Shown piece after piece: positions 9,471-18,792 of a DNA stretch of 64,000 nt. Within the stretch, counting starts at the first letter, position 1. Each line of letters begins with the position of its first letter. The stretch covers positions 62,001-126,000 of the forward strand of contig NZ_VOUX01000007.1 of NCBI RefSeq assembly GCF_008011855.1, read 5' to 3'. A program made the translations under genes and the position numbers. The DNA is from Serratia bockelmannii (GTDB lineage Bacteria; Pseudomonadota; Gammaproteobacteria; Enterobacterales; Enterobacteriaceae). Below the pieces are notes generated by a model. The model did not search any database, was not told the origin of the DNA, and was given only the letters and a program-made list of their open reading frames with translations.

Positions 9471-9940
9471 GTCAGGTGATTTTGGATCTGCAGATTGCCT
9501 GTGAAAGCAGCGACGGCCTGCCGGATGAGGCCACCTTCCAGCGCTGGCTGGAAGGCGTGCTGCCGCAATTTCAGGAAGAGGCCGAGGTGACCGTGCGTCT
9601 GGTGGACGAAGCGGAAAGCCACGAGCTGAACCTGACCTACCGCGGCAAAGACAAGCCGACCAACGTGCTCTCTTTCCCGTTCGAAGCCCCGCCGGGCATC
9701 GAGCTGCCGCTGCTCGGCGATCTGATCATCTGCCGCCAGGTGGTTGAGCAGGAAGCGATTGAGCAAGGCAAAACGCTGGAGGCCCACTGGGCGCATATGG
9801 TTGTCCACGGCAGTCTTCATCTGCTAGGGTATGACCACATCGAAGACGATGAAGCCGAAGAAATGGAGTCTTTGGAAACCGAAATCATGCACGGACTGGG
9901 TTATCCTGATCCGTACCTGGCGGAAAAAGACCCCGTCTGA
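9467..9940 (+). CDS. ybeY: Endoribonuclease YbeY
   Basis: A 157-residue single-strand endoribonuclease for 16S rRNA 3' maturation and late ribosome quality control. The zinc site is the [11 protein letters not shown] motif, with H114, H118 and H124, and Arg59 ([15 protein letters not shown]) is the conserved basic residue. It starts inside the ybeZ stop (ATGA) and is followed by a short hairpin and corC. Confidence 0.97.
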   Translation: MSQVILDLQIACESSDGLPDEATFQRWLEGVLPQFQEEAEVTVRLVDEAESHELNLTYRGKDKPTNVLSFPFEAPPGIELPLLGDLIICRQVVEQEAIEQGKTLEAHWAHMVVHGSLHLLGYDHIEDDEAEEMESLETEIMHGLGYPDPYLAEKDPV

Positions 9941-9957
9941 CGTCAGCCGTTTACCCC

Positions 9958-9978
9958 ACAGCCCCCATGCGGGGCTGT
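9958..9978 (+). other. Hairpin between ybeY and corC
   Basis: ACAGCCCC/GGGGCTGT is an 8-bp stem with a 5-nt loop and no T tract. It could stabilise the upstream mRNA or weaken read-through into corC. Confidence 0.35.
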
Positions 9979-10025
9979 CGCTGACGCCCCTTAACTCTGA
10001 CATGAGTGACAGTAACTAAAACGCC

Positions 10026-10904
10026 ATGAGCGACGACCATTCACAAAGCAATGACAGCCCCAGTCCCAAGAAGGGGTTCTTTACTCTTATCCTTAACCAG
10101 CTGTTCCACGGCGAGCCCAAAAACCGTGGCGATCTGGTCGAGCTGATCCGTGATTCCGAACAAAACGACCTGATCGATCCCGATACCCGCGACATGCTGG
10201 AAGGCGTGATGGATATCGCCGAACAGCGCGTGCGCGACATCATGATCCCCCGCTCCCAGATGGTGACGCTTAAGCGCAACCAGACGCTGGAAGAGTGCCT
10301 GGACGTGATTATCGACTCCGCCCACTCGCGCTTCCCGGTGATCAGCGAAGATAAAGATCACATCGAAGGCATCCTGATGGCCAAGGATCTGCTGCCGTTC
10401 ATGCGCGCAGACTCCGAGCCGTTCAGCATCGACAAAGTGCTGCGTACCGCGGTGGTGGTGCCGGAAAGCAAGCGCGTCGACCGGATGCTGAAAGAGTTTC
10501 GCTCCCAGCGCTATCACATGGCGATTGTCATTGACGAATTCGGCGGCGTATCCGGCCTGGTCACCATCGAAGATATCCTGGAGCTGATCGTCGGCGAGAT
10601 TGAAGACGAATACGACGACGAAGACGATCTGGATATCCGCCAGCTCAGCCGCCACATGTACACCGTGCGCGCGCTGGCGCCGATCGAAGACTTCAACGAC
10701 GCCTTCGGCACCCATTTCAGCGACGACGAGGTCGATACCATCGGCGGTCTGGTGATGCAGGCCTTCGGCCACCTGCCGGCGCGCGGGGAAACCATTGAAA
10801 TCGAAGGTTACCTATTTAAAGTTGCCATGGCAGACAGTCGACGTATCATCCAGGTTCATGTAAAAATTCCGGACGACTCTCCACCACCGAAACTGGAAGA
10901 TTAA
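10026..10904 (+). CDS. corC: CorC/YbeX, CBS-pair protein
   Basis: A 292-residue protein with two CBS domains (about 70-190, starting [13 protein letters not shown]) and a C-terminal CorC_HlyC domain (about 205-285). It has been linked to Co2+/Mg2+ efflux and, under the name YbeX, to ribosome metabolism. An acidic linker, [13 protein letters not shown], lies between the domains. Only seven bases separate its stop from lnt, so the two are likely co-transcribed. The frame starts at the ATG in ACGCCATGAGCGAC; no strong ribosome site is seen. Confidence 0.95.
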   Translation: MSDDHSQSNDSPSPKKGFFTLILNQLFHGEPKNRGDLVELIRDSEQNDLIDPDTRDMLEGVMDIAEQRVRDIMIPRSQMVTLKRNQTLEECLDVIIDSAHSRFPVISEDKDHIEGILMAKDLLPFMRADSEPFSIDKVLRTAVVVPESKRVDRMLKEFRSQRYHMAIVIDEFGGVSGLVTIEDILELIVGEIEDEYDDEDDLDIRQLSRHMYTVRALAPIEDFNDAFGTHFSDDEVDTIGGLVMQAFGHLPARGETIEIEGYLFKVAMADSRRIIQVHVKIPDDSPPPKLED

Positions 10905-10911
10905 ATCCAAC

Positions 10912-12441
10912 ATGGCTAAAGCCTCATTACTTGAACGCCAGTGGGTTCGCGCCCTGCTGGCGCTGTTGTCAGGTGCCGGCGGGACGCTGGCGTTCTCGCC
11001 CTACGATTTCTGGCCCGCGGCCATCGTCTCCCTGTTCGGCCTGCTGGCCGTTACCCTCAATCGCACCACCAAACAGTCTGCCCTGCTCGGCTTTGTCTGG
11101 GGCTTCGGGTTGTTCGGCAGCGGCATCAACTGGGTGTATGTCAGCATCGCCGATTTCGGCGGCATGCCCTTCGCCGTCAACATCTTCCTGGTGGCGCTGC
11201 TCGCCGCTTACCTGTCGCTGTATACCGGGCTGTTCGCCGGGCTGCTGACGCGCCTGTGGCCGGCCACCCGCTGGTGGCGGCTGGCCATCGCCGCGCCGGT
11301 GCTGTGGCAGGTGACCGAATTCCTGCGCGGCTGGGTGCTGACCGGCTTCCCGTGGCTGCAGTTCGGCTATAGCCAGATCAACGGCCCGCTGAAGGGCATC
11401 GCGCCGCTGCTGGGCGTCGACGCCATCACCTTTGTGCTGATGGCCATCGCCGGCCTGCTGGTGTACGCCGTCAATCAGCGCCGTCTCTCGGCAGCCGTGA
11501 TTGCCGCCGCGCTGCTGCTGTTGCCGTGGCCGCTGCGCCAGCTGCAGTGGTTTACCCCGCAGCCGGAGAAAGCGGTGAACGTCGCCATGGTGCAAGGCAA
11601 CATCGCTCAATCGATGAAATGGGATCCGAAAGCGCTGGTCAGCACGCTGCAAACCTATCTGGACGAAACCCGTCCCTACATGGGCAAGGCGCCGATCGTC
11701 ATCTGGCCGGAATCCGCCATTCCGGATTATGAAGCCAATCAGAACGGCTTCCTGACGATGATGGACGACCTGATGCGGGCGAAGAACAGCAGCCTGATCA
11801 CCGGCATCGTCGACGTGCGTGCCACGCCGCAGGGCCAGCAAATCTACAACAGTGCCATCGTGCTCGGTGAACCGACGCCGTACAGTTACCCGGCCAACGA
11901 TCGCTACAACAAGCACCACCTGGTACCGTTCGGCGAGTTCGTGCCGCTCGAGACGCTGCTGCGGCCCCTGGCGCCGTTCTTCGACCTGCCGATGTCCTCC
12001 TTCAGCCGCGGCGACTACGTACAACCGCAGCTCAGCGTACGCGGCTACAACCTGACGGCGGCCATCTGCTACGAAATCGTGTTGGGCCAGCAAGTGCGCG
12101 ATAACTTCCGCCCGGACACCAACTTCCTGCTGACCATCTCCAACGATGCCTGGTTCGGCCACTCCATCGGCCCGTGGCAGCACTTCCAGATGGCACGCAT
12201 GCGGGCGCTGGAGCTCGGCCGACCGCTGCTGCGCAGCACCAATAACGGCGTCACCGCCGCGGTGGACGCGAATGGCGAGGTGATCGCCGAGATCCCGCAG
12301 TTCACCCGTCAGGTACTCGAAGTGAAAGTCACGCCGACCACCGGCCTCACGCCTTATGCGCACTTCGGCGCCACGCCGCTGTGGGTGATGACCCTGTTGC
12401 TGGGCGGCTGGGCGCTGATGTTGGGCCTGCGCCGCAAATAG
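10912..12441 (+). CDS. lnt: Apolipoprotein N-acyltransferase
   Basis: A 509-residue inner-membrane enzyme that adds the third acyl chain to lipoproteins. The N-terminal half has several membrane segments (about 12-200). The periplasmic nitrilase domain carries the catalytic triad E267 (VIWPESAI), K334 ([13 protein letters not shown]) and C386 (AAICYEIV). A last membrane segment lies near 485-505. The length and residues match E. coli Lnt. Confidence 0.97.
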   Translation: MAKASLLERQWVRALLALLSGAGGTLAFSPYDFWPAAIVSLFGLLAVTLNRTTKQSALLGFVWGFGLFGSGINWVYVSIADFGGMPFAVNIFLVALLAAYLSLYTGLFAGLLTRLWPATRWWRLAIAAPVLWQVTEFLRGWVLTGFPWLQFGYSQINGPLKGIAPLLGVDAITFVLMAIAGLLVYAVNQRRLSAAVIAAALLLLPWPLRQLQWFTPQPEKAVNVAMVQGNIAQSMKWDPKALVSTLQTYLDETRPYMGKAPIVIWPESAIPDYEANQNGFLTMMDDLMRAKNSSLITGIVDVRATPQGQQIYNSAIVLGEPTPYSYPANDRYNKHHLVPFGEFVPLETLLRPLAPFFDLPMSSFSRGDYVQPQLSVRGYNLTAAICYEIVLGQQVRDNFRPDTNFLLTISNDAWFGHSIGPWQHFQMARMRALELGRPLLRSTNNGVTAAVDANGEVIAEIPQFTRQVLEVKVTPTTGLTPYAHFGATPLWVMTLLLGGWALMLGLRRK

Positions 12442-12452
12442 CCCTCTTCGTC

Positions 12453-12480
12453 GGGGCGCACCCGCTGCGCCCCGCTTTCC
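12453..12480 (+). terminator. Terminator of lnt
   Basis: GGGGCGCA/TGCGCCCC is an 8-bp stem with loop CCCGC, followed by GCTTTCC. The T tract is weak. Confidence 0.6.
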
Positions 12481-12526
12481 CGTCAAATCTTCCCTCAGTC
12501 AGAAAACGCCGTTAAATCAACGCGGC

Positions 12527-12542
12527 TGGCACACTCCTTGCT
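12527..12542 (+). promoter_or_regulatory. Sigma-54 (RpoN) promoter upstream of gltI
   Basis: TGGCAC-actcc-TTGCT matches the -24/-12 consensus with the required ten bases between GG (12528-29) and GC (12540-41). Transcription would start near 12553, leaving a leader of about 280 bases before gltI. Three sites of the form GCAC-N7-GTGC lie just downstream. From memory, the E. coli gltI operon is also listed as sigma-54 dependent. Confidence 0.72.
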
Positions 12543-12600
12543 TTTATCTATGGCGACATCGCGCGCCGGTTTACTTTTGCTGACGTTTTGTCGCACCTGC

Positions 12601-12666
12601 GCACATTTTGGGTGCATTGAACGCACCGCACGGGTGCGCAGACGTTTTGTTGCATTGATTTGGTGC
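12601..12666. promoter_or_regulatory. Three NtrC-like sites before gltI
   Basis: GCAC-ATTTTGG-GTGC (12601-12615), GCAC-CGCACGG-GTGC (12623-12637) and GCAT-TGATTTG-GTGC (12652-12666) fit the NtrC consensus GCAC-N7-GTGC, the first with TGGGTGCA extending the match. They are centred near 12608, 12630 and 12659. All lie downstream of the sigma-54 element, unlike the usual upstream enhancer. The remaining bases between lnt and gltI show no ORF that I trust. Confidence 0.5.
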
Positions 12667-12833
12667 GCGCGGCGTCTCAAAAAATGAAACATTTTAGTTT
12701 CAAGGTGTTCACAATCGGTTATTTTTTAACAGCGTTCAGTTCATAAGACTATCTTTATAACTTGAGCAATAAACAGTCGATTTAACCTGACGCTCTTTAG
12801 TCAGAGCCACAACAACAGTAAAGGAGTTGGACC

Positions 12834-13730
12834 ATGCAAATGCGTAAATTGGCGTTATCGTTACTGCTGCTCGGTGCGGCAGGTAGCGTGGCGCACGCGG
12901 AAGACCTGACCGGTACGCTGAAGAAAATCAAAGACAATGGCGTGATCGTTGTCGGCCACCGCGAATCGTCAGTGCCGTTCTCCTACTACGACAACCAACA
13001 AAAAGTTGTGGGCTACTCTCAGGACTACTCCAACCAAATCGTTGAAGCCGTTAAGAAAAAGCTGAATGCACCGAATCTGCAGGTGAAAATGCTGCCGATT
13101 ACCTCGCAGAACCGCATCCCGCTGCTGCAAAACGGCACCTATGATTTCGAGTGCGGCTCCACCACCAATAACCTCGAGCGCCAGAAACAGGCCTCCTTCT
13201 CCGACACCATTTTCGTGGTCGGCACCCGCTTGCTGGTGAAAAAAGGCTCCGACATCAAAGACTTTAAAGACCTGGCCGGCAAACCGGTGGTGGTCACCTC
13301 CGGCACCACCTCTGAAGTGCTGCTGAACAAGCTGAACGACAGCGGCAAGATGAACATGCGCATCATCAGCGCCAAAGACCACGGCGACTCCTTCCGCACT
13401 CTGGAAAGCGGCCGCGCGGTGGCCTTTATGATGGACGACGCCCTGCTGGCGGGCGAGCGCGCCAAGGCCAAGAAGCCGGATCAGTGGGAAATCATCGGCA
13501 CACCGCAGTCGAAAGAAGCCTACGGCTGCATGCTGCGTAAAGACGATCCTGCGTTCAAGAAACTGGTCGATGACACTATCGCCCAGGCGCAAACCTCCGG
13601 CGAAGCGGCCAAGTGGTTTGATAAATGGTTCAAGCAGCCGATTCCACCGAAAAACCTCAACATGAACTTCGAACTGTCGGACGACATGAAGCAGCTGTTC
13701 AAAGAACCTAACGACAAGGCATTGAACTAA
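12834..13730 (+). CDS. gltI: Glutamate/aspartate ABC transporter, periplasmic binding protein
   Basis: A 298-residue SBP_bac_3 protein that binds Glu/Asp in the periplasm and delivers it to GltJK-GltL. The signal peptide MQMRKLALSLLLLGAAGSVAHA ends at AHA|ED. The ligand-domain signature GVIVVGHRESSVPFSYYD follows. The ATG at 12834 has AAGGAG seven bases upstream. It heads gltIJKL and is separated from gltJ by 213 bases containing a terminator-like hairpin. Confidence 0.96.
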   Translation: MQMRKLALSLLLLGAAGSVAHAEDLTGTLKKIKDNGVIVVGHRESSVPFSYYDNQQKVVGYSQDYSNQIVEAVKKKLNAPNLQVKMLPITSQNRIPLLQNGTYDFECGSTTNNLERQKQASFSDTIFVVGTRLLVKKGSDIKDFKDLAGKPVVVTSGTTSEVLLNKLNDSGKMNMRIISAKDHGDSFRTLESGRAVAFMMDDALLAGERAKAKKPDQWEIIGTPQSKEAYGCMLRKDDPAFKKLVDDTIAQAQTSGEAAKWFDKWFKQPIPPKNLNMNFELSDDMKQLFKEPNDKALN

Positions 13731-13943
13731 ATAGAATGACAGCCGGGGCGGCCGCCAGGCCAAACCGGCCCAGTTGATGACTGGGACAGACAGGTATGAG
13801 GGGGGCCGTTCCCCTCCCTCATTTTCCCCAAGGCGCATCACCGACATCCGCACACAATAAGCCAGCCAGACTGGCCGCGCGGCGATCGGCGCTCATCAAG
13901 TCATCAATCTTCGGCGCTCTGCGCCCGTTTACCGGAGTTTGTT
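13731..13943 (+). ncRNA. gltI-gltJ intergenic region with attenuator; possible SroC counterpart
   Basis: The 213 bases after gltI hold a hairpin at 13796-13824, TGAGGGGGG/CCCCTCCCTCA followed by TTTT. This would partly terminate transcripts and raise gltI over gltJKL. In E. coli the same interval gives the sRNA SroC, a sponge for GcvB, cut from the gltI mRNA. Location and structure fit, but I cannot confirm sequence homology. A second palindrome-rich stretch (CGCCGAT/ATCGGCG-like) lies near 13885-13920. Confidence 0.45.
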
Positions 13944-14684
13944 ATGTCAATAGATTGGAACTGGGGTATCTTCCTGCAGCAGGCCCCGTTTGGGAACACC
14001 ACTTACCTCGGCTGGATCTGGTCCGGCTTTCAGGTCACGGTGGCCCTCTCCGTCTGTGCATGGATTATCGCTTTCTTCGTCGGTTCGCTGTTCGGTATCT
14101 TGCGTACCGTACCCAACCGCTTTCTTTCCGCCCTCGGCACCTGTTACGTCGAACTGTTCCGCAACGTGCCGCTGATCGTGCAATTCTTTACCTGGTATCT
14201 GGTGATCCCCGAGCTGCTGCCGGCCAATATCGGCACCTGGTTTAAAAGCGAGCTGGATCCCAACGTGCAGTTCTTCGTCTCTTCCATGCTTTGCCTGGGA
14301 TTGTTTACCGCCGCCCGCGTTTGCGAACAGGTGCGCGCCGCCATCCAGTCCCTGCCGCGCGGCCAGAAAGCGGCCGGGCTGGCGATGGGCCTGACGCTGC
14401 CGCAAACCTACCGCTACGTGTTGCTGCCGAACGCCTACCGGGTGATCGTGCCGCCCATGACCTCGGAGATGCTCAACCTGGTCAAAAACTCCGCCATCGC
14501 CTCTACCATCGGGCTGGTGGACATGGCCGCGCAGGCCGGCAAGCTGTTGGATTACTCCGCACACGCCTATGAATCCTTTACCGCCATCACGCTGGCTTAT
14601 ATCGGCATCAACGCCGTTATCATGCTGTTTATGCGTCTGGTCGAAAAGAAAGTGCAGTTGCCTGGCAACCTGGGGAGTAAATAA
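13944..14684 (+). CDS. gltJ: Glutamate/aspartate ABC permease GltJ
   Basis: A 246-residue inner-membrane permease of the HisMQ family. It has about five membrane segments and the EAA loop [24 protein letters not shown], which contacts the ATPase. It starts after CCGGAG. Its TAA stop overlaps the gltK start by one base (TAATG). Confidence 0.95.
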   Translation: MSIDWNWGIFLQQAPFGNTTYLGWIWSGFQVTVALSVCAWIIAFFVGSLFGILRTVPNRFLSALGTCYVELFRNVPLIVQFFTWYLVIPELLPANIGTWFKSELDPNVQFFVSSMLCLGLFTAARVCEQVRAAIQSLPRGQKAAGLAMGLTLPQTYRYVLLPNAYRVIVPPMTSEMLNLVKNSAIASTIGLVDMAAQAGKLLDYSAHAYESFTAITLAYIGINAVIMLFMRLVEKKVQLPGNLGSK

Positions 14685-15358
14685 TGTACGAATTTGACTG
14701 GGCGTCGATCGTCCCAAGCTTCCCGTTTCTGCTGCAGGGCATGGTAATCACGCTGAAGATCACCGTGACCGCCATCGTGGTCGGCATTCTGTGGGGTACC
14801 GTGCTGGCGGTGATGCGCCTGTCGCCGTTCAAACCGATCAGCTGGTTCGCCACCCTGTACGTCAACCTGTTCCGCTCGGTGCCGCTGGTGATGGTGCTGC
14901 TGTGGTTCTACCTGGTGGTTCCAAGCTTATTACAACAGGTTCTAGGCTTATCGCCGAAAACCGATATTCGCCTGATCTCGGCTATGGTAGCCTTTTCCCT
15001 GTTTGAAGCGGCCTATTACTCGGAAATCATCCGCGCCGGCATCATCAGCATCTCGCGCGGCCAATCCTCCGCCGCGCTGGCGCTGGGCATGACCCATTGG
15101 CAATCCATGCGGCTGGTGATCCTGCCGCAGGCGTTCCGCGCCATGGTGCCGCTGCTGCTGACCCAGGGCATCGTCCTGTTCCAGGATACCTCGCTGGTTT
15201 ACGTACTGAGCCTGGCCGACTTCTTCCGCACCGCGTCGACCATCGGCGAACGCGACGGCACCCAGGTTGAAATGATCCTGTTCGCCGGCTTTGTCTATTT
15301 TGTTATCAGCCTCGCCGCCTCGGCGCTGGTAAGCTATTTGAAGAAAAGGACTGTTTGA
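14684..15358 (+). CDS. gltK: Glutamate/aspartate ABC permease GltK
   Basis: A 224-residue partner permease with an EAA loop ([24 protein letters not shown]) and five predicted membrane segments. It is coupled to gltJ by a one-base overlap and to gltL by a one-base overlap at 15358. Confidence 0.95.
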   Translation: MYEFDWASIVPSFPFLLQGMVITLKITVTAIVVGILWGTVLAVMRLSPFKPISWFATLYVNLFRSVPLVMVLLWFYLVVPSLLQQVLGLSPKTDIRLISAMVAFSLFEAAYYSEIIRAGIISISRGQSSAALALGMTHWQSMRLVILPQAFRAMVPLLLTQGIVLFQDTSLVYVLSLADFFRTASTIGERDGTQVEMILFAGFVYFVISLAASALVSYLKKRTV

Positions 15359-16083
15359 TGATATCCCTGAAAAATGTTTCTAAGTGGTACGGTCACTTTC
15401 AGGTGTTGACCGATTGCACCACCGAAGTGAAAAAAGGCGAAGTGGTCGTCGTCTGCGGTCCTTCAGGTTCCGGCAAGTCCACCCTGATCAAAACCGTCAA
15501 CGGCCTCGAGCCGATCCAGCAGGGCAATATCCTGGTGAACGGCACGCCGGTCAACGACAAGAAAACCAACCTGGCGCAGCTGCGTGCCAAGGTAGGCATG
15601 GTGTTCCAACACTTTGAGCTGTTCCCGCACCTGTCTATCATCGACAACCTGACGCTGGCGCAGGTGAAAGTGCTCAAGCGCGACAAATCCGCCTCACGCG
15701 AGAAGGGTCTGAAGCTGCTGGAGCGCGTCGGCCTCTCCGCCCATGCCAACAAGTTCCCCGGTCAGCTGTCCGGCGGCCAGCAGCAGCGCGTCGCCATCGC
15801 CCGTGCGCTGTGCATGGATCCTATCGCCATGCTGTTCGATGAGCCGACCTCTGCGCTCGATCCGGAAATGATCAACGAAGTGCTGGACGTGATGGTCGAA
15901 CTGGCGAACGAAGGCATGACCATGATGGTGGTAACCCACGAAATGGGCTTCGCCCGCAAGGTGGCGAATCGAGTGATCTTTATGGACGAAGGCAAAATCG
16001 TCGAAGACCGCAACAAAGACGATTTCTTCAACAACCCCGAGTCCGATCGCGCCAAGGATTTTCTGGCCAAGATCCTGCACTAA
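15358..16083 (+). CDS. gltL: Glutamate/aspartate ABC ATPase GltL
   Basis: A 241-residue ATPase with Walker [10 protein letters not shown] (34-42), signature [15 protein letters not shown], Walker [13 protein letters not shown] and the switch histidine in VVTHEMG. The ATG at 15358 is chosen over a TTG one codon upstream because it gives the E. coli N-terminus and length. It is the last gene of gltIJKL and is followed by a terminator. Confidence 0.96.
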   Translation: MISLKNVSKWYGHFQVLTDCTTEVKKGEVVVVCGPSGSGKSTLIKTVNGLEPIQQGNILVNGTPVNDKKTNLAQLRAKVGMVFQHFELFPHLSIIDNLTLAQVKVLKRDKSASREKGLKLLERVGLSAHANKFPGQLSGGQQQRVAIARALCMDPIAMLFDEPTSALDPEMINEVLDVMVELANEGMTMMVVTHEMGFARKVANRVIFMDEGKIVEDRNKDDFFNNPESDRAKDFLAKILH

Positions 16084-16094
16084 ACGCTCTGCCT

Positions 16095-16120
16095 ATGCGC
16101 CCCGCCAGGGGCGCATCTTT
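16095..16120 (+). terminator. Terminator of gltIJKL
   Basis: ATGCGCCCC/GGGGCGCAT is a 9-bp stem with a 4-nt loop followed by CTTTT. Confidence 0.82.
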
Positions 16121-16198
16121 TCCCCCGGCACTAAAAGCGCTTGTTTCTCCCCGGTTTTGATCCGATGCTCGCTGGATAACAAACAGAGGAGAAAGAAC

Positions 16199-17131
16199 AT
16201 GCCCCGCCCTATTATCATCGATTGCGATCCTGGCCTCGACGACGCCATCGCGCTGGCTATGGCGCTGCGTTCGTCAGAACTGGACATCAAAGCCATCACC
16301 ACCTCCGCCGGCAACCAGACGCCGGAAAAAACCCTGCATAACGCGTTGGGCCTGTTGACCCTGATGCAGCGCGAGGACATCCCGGTCGCCGCCGGCGCCA
16401 GCGGCCCGCTGATGCGCGAACTGGTGATCGCCGACTATGTCCACGGCAAAACCGGCATGGGCAACACCCACCTGCCGACGCCGACAATCAAACCCGATCC
16501 CCGCGGCGCCGTCGAGCTGATCGCCGACTTGCTGCGCGCCAGCCCGCAGCCGATAACCCTGGTGGTGACCGGCCCGATGACCAATATCGCCCTGCTGCTG
16601 GCCCAGCATGCCGAGCTGAAAAGCCATATCGAGCGCATCGTATTCATGGGCGGCGGTATGAACGCCGGCAATACTACGCCTGTCGCGGAGTTCAACATCT
16701 TCGTCGATCCCGAAGCCGCCGAAATGGTGCTGAAATCCGGGGTGCCGCTGACCATGGCCGGGCTGAACGTCACCCATCAAGCGCTGGTGTTGCCGCAGGA
16801 TATCGAGCGCATTCGCCAGATAGACAATCCGGTCGCGCAGGCGGTCGCGGAGATGCTCGATTTTTACCTGCCGCTGTACCTCAGCCATCCGCGCGGCCTG
16901 CCCGGCGCTGCGATGCACGATCCCTGCACCATCGCCTGGCTGCTGGCGCCGCAGCTGTTCACCGGCGTAGAACGCTGGGTCGGTGTGGAGACCAAAGGGG
17001 AATACACCGTCGGCATGACGGTGGTGGACTATTTCCAGCAAACCGGCAACGCGGCCAACGTGGAAGTGCTGACCAGCATCAACCGCGAGGGTTTTATCGA
17101 TCTGCTGGCCGAGCGCCTGGCGCGTTATTGA
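16199..17131 (+). CDS. rihA: Pyrimidine-specific ribonucleoside hydrolase RihA
   Basis: A 310-residue nucleoside N-ribohydrolase that splits cytidine and uridine into base and ribose. The N-terminal calcium/ribose motif [14 protein letters not shown] supplies the DxDxxxDD aspartates. [13 protein letters not shown] and [11 protein letters not shown] are further family motifs, and the late aspartate lies in [11 protein letters not shown]. The ATG at 16199 follows a strong AGAGGAGAA. The length equals E. coli RihA within one residue. Confidence 0.94.
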   Translation: MPRPIIIDCDPGLDDAIALAMALRSSELDIKAITTSAGNQTPEKTLHNALGLLTLMQREDIPVAAGASGPLMRELVIADYVHGKTGMGNTHLPTPTIKPDPRGAVELIADLLRASPQPITLVVTGPMTNIALLLAQHAELKSHIERIVFMGGGMNAGNTTPVAEFNIFVDPEAAEMVLKSGVPLTMAGLNVTHQALVLPQDIERIRQIDNPVAQAVAEMLDFYLPLYLSHPRGLPGAAMHDPCTIAWLLAPQLFTGVERWVGVETKGEYTVGMTVVDYFQQTGNAANVEVLTSINREGFIDLLAERLARY

Positions 17132-17258
17132 TCTCATCGGGGCGCGCTCGCTCCCCTCCTTCAACTTTTTTGATTTAACTCAGCGAATTTTTGCGCTATC
17201 ACTGTTGATGGCTTGCCTCTACCATGCGTTTACACCGACTGACATCGTCACCGATTAA

Positions 17259-17984
<726 letters not shown>

Positions 17985-17998
17985 ACGCCGGCCTTAGT

Positions 17999-18020
17999 GT
18001 TCCCCGCCCTGGCGGGGAAC
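17999..18020. terminator. Shared hairpin between azoR and ybeL
   Basis: GTTCCCCGCC/GGCGGGGAAC is a 10-bp inverted repeat with only two bases between arms. It sits between the convergent genes and has no T run on either strand, so the terminator call is moderate. Confidence 0.5.
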
Positions 18021-18024
18021 GTTA

Positions 18025-18507
18025 TCAAGGCTCAAACGGCCGACGCTGGAACTGGTCGTGACCGCATTTCGGGCAAAGTGGCAGCACCTCCGGCGTGTAG
18101 AACGCCAGATGGTAGTGACACTGCTCGCACACCAGATTGCCCAACCCCACCACTTCACCGCTGTGGTAAACGCCGTGGTGGCTGACATCCTTGAACACCT
18201 CGCGCCACTCCAGCTGGGTTTTATCGGTGATATCCGCCAGTTCCTGCCACAGGCTCTCTTTGATCACCCGCATAAACACGCTGTCGGTAAACTCGTCCCG
18301 GCTTTCCTGATAGCTGCGAGCGAACTCTTCCAGATCGCGCCGCACCGCCTGCGTCACCTGCCGCACCTCGTCGCGGGTCAGATCTTCGGCCTCGTTCAAC
18401 CGCCGCTCCGCGCTGGCCACCAGTTCGTCGATATCGCGTTCACCGTTTTTCAGGCGTTCGGTCAGTGATGCCACCAATTCGCGGTAATACTGAGCAACCT
18501 TGTTCAT
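18025..18507 (-). CDS. ybeL: YbeL-family zinc-ribbon protein
   Basis: A 160-residue protein. The N-terminal two thirds are highly charged and helical, probably coiled coil (ELVASAERRLNEAEDLTRDEVRQ). The C-terminus is a zinc ribbon, LVCEQCHYHLAFY...LPLCPKCGHDQFQRR. It matches the DUF1451/YbeL family, whose function is unknown. It converges with azoR and diverges from leuS. The start at 18507 follows GAGGAGAGTCT. Confidence 0.93.
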   Translation of the reverse strand: MNKVAQYYRELVASLTERLKNGERDIDELVASAERRLNEAEDLTRDEVRQVTQAVRRDLEEFARSYQESRDEFTDSVFMRVIKESLWQELADITDKTQLEWREVFKDVSHHGVYHSGEVVGLGNLVCEQCHYHLAFYTPEVLPLCPKCGHDQFQRRPFEP

Positions 18508-18680
18508 AGACTCTCCTCGATAAACGCTGCGCCGGGCTTGGCTGTAGGGATACCCCTAAGCTACTTGTTCTTATTTTAGCCGTAAATGACTGATGTCACT
18601 TGGCAAGACGCGGGATCCGCAGGTTGTGAGCCGCGTCATGGCGGCGTTTTTTTTAAATGCGCCGAGTCAGGCGCTTGGAG

Positions 18681-18710
18681 TTGTTGCCGAGAGGTCTTAT
18701 CAGCTATGCT
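18681..18710 (+). promoter_or_regulatory. Candidate leuS promoter
   Basis: TTGTTG (18681-18686) and TATGCT (18705-18710) are 18 bases apart in the ~285-base gap between ybeL and leuS. This is consistent with a sigma-70 promoter about 80 bases before the leuS start. Confidence 0.4.
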
Positions 18711-18792
18711 ATGCGGATCTACGAATACTAAATGTTCATTGCGTTGCCTCTGACCGGGGCAACGGTTTACACCTACAGGACCACCGGCCGCC

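Noticed and set aside
10969-12486. Antisense open frame of 505 codons inside lnt
   Set aside because: Shadow of lnt, whose catalytic triad is intact.
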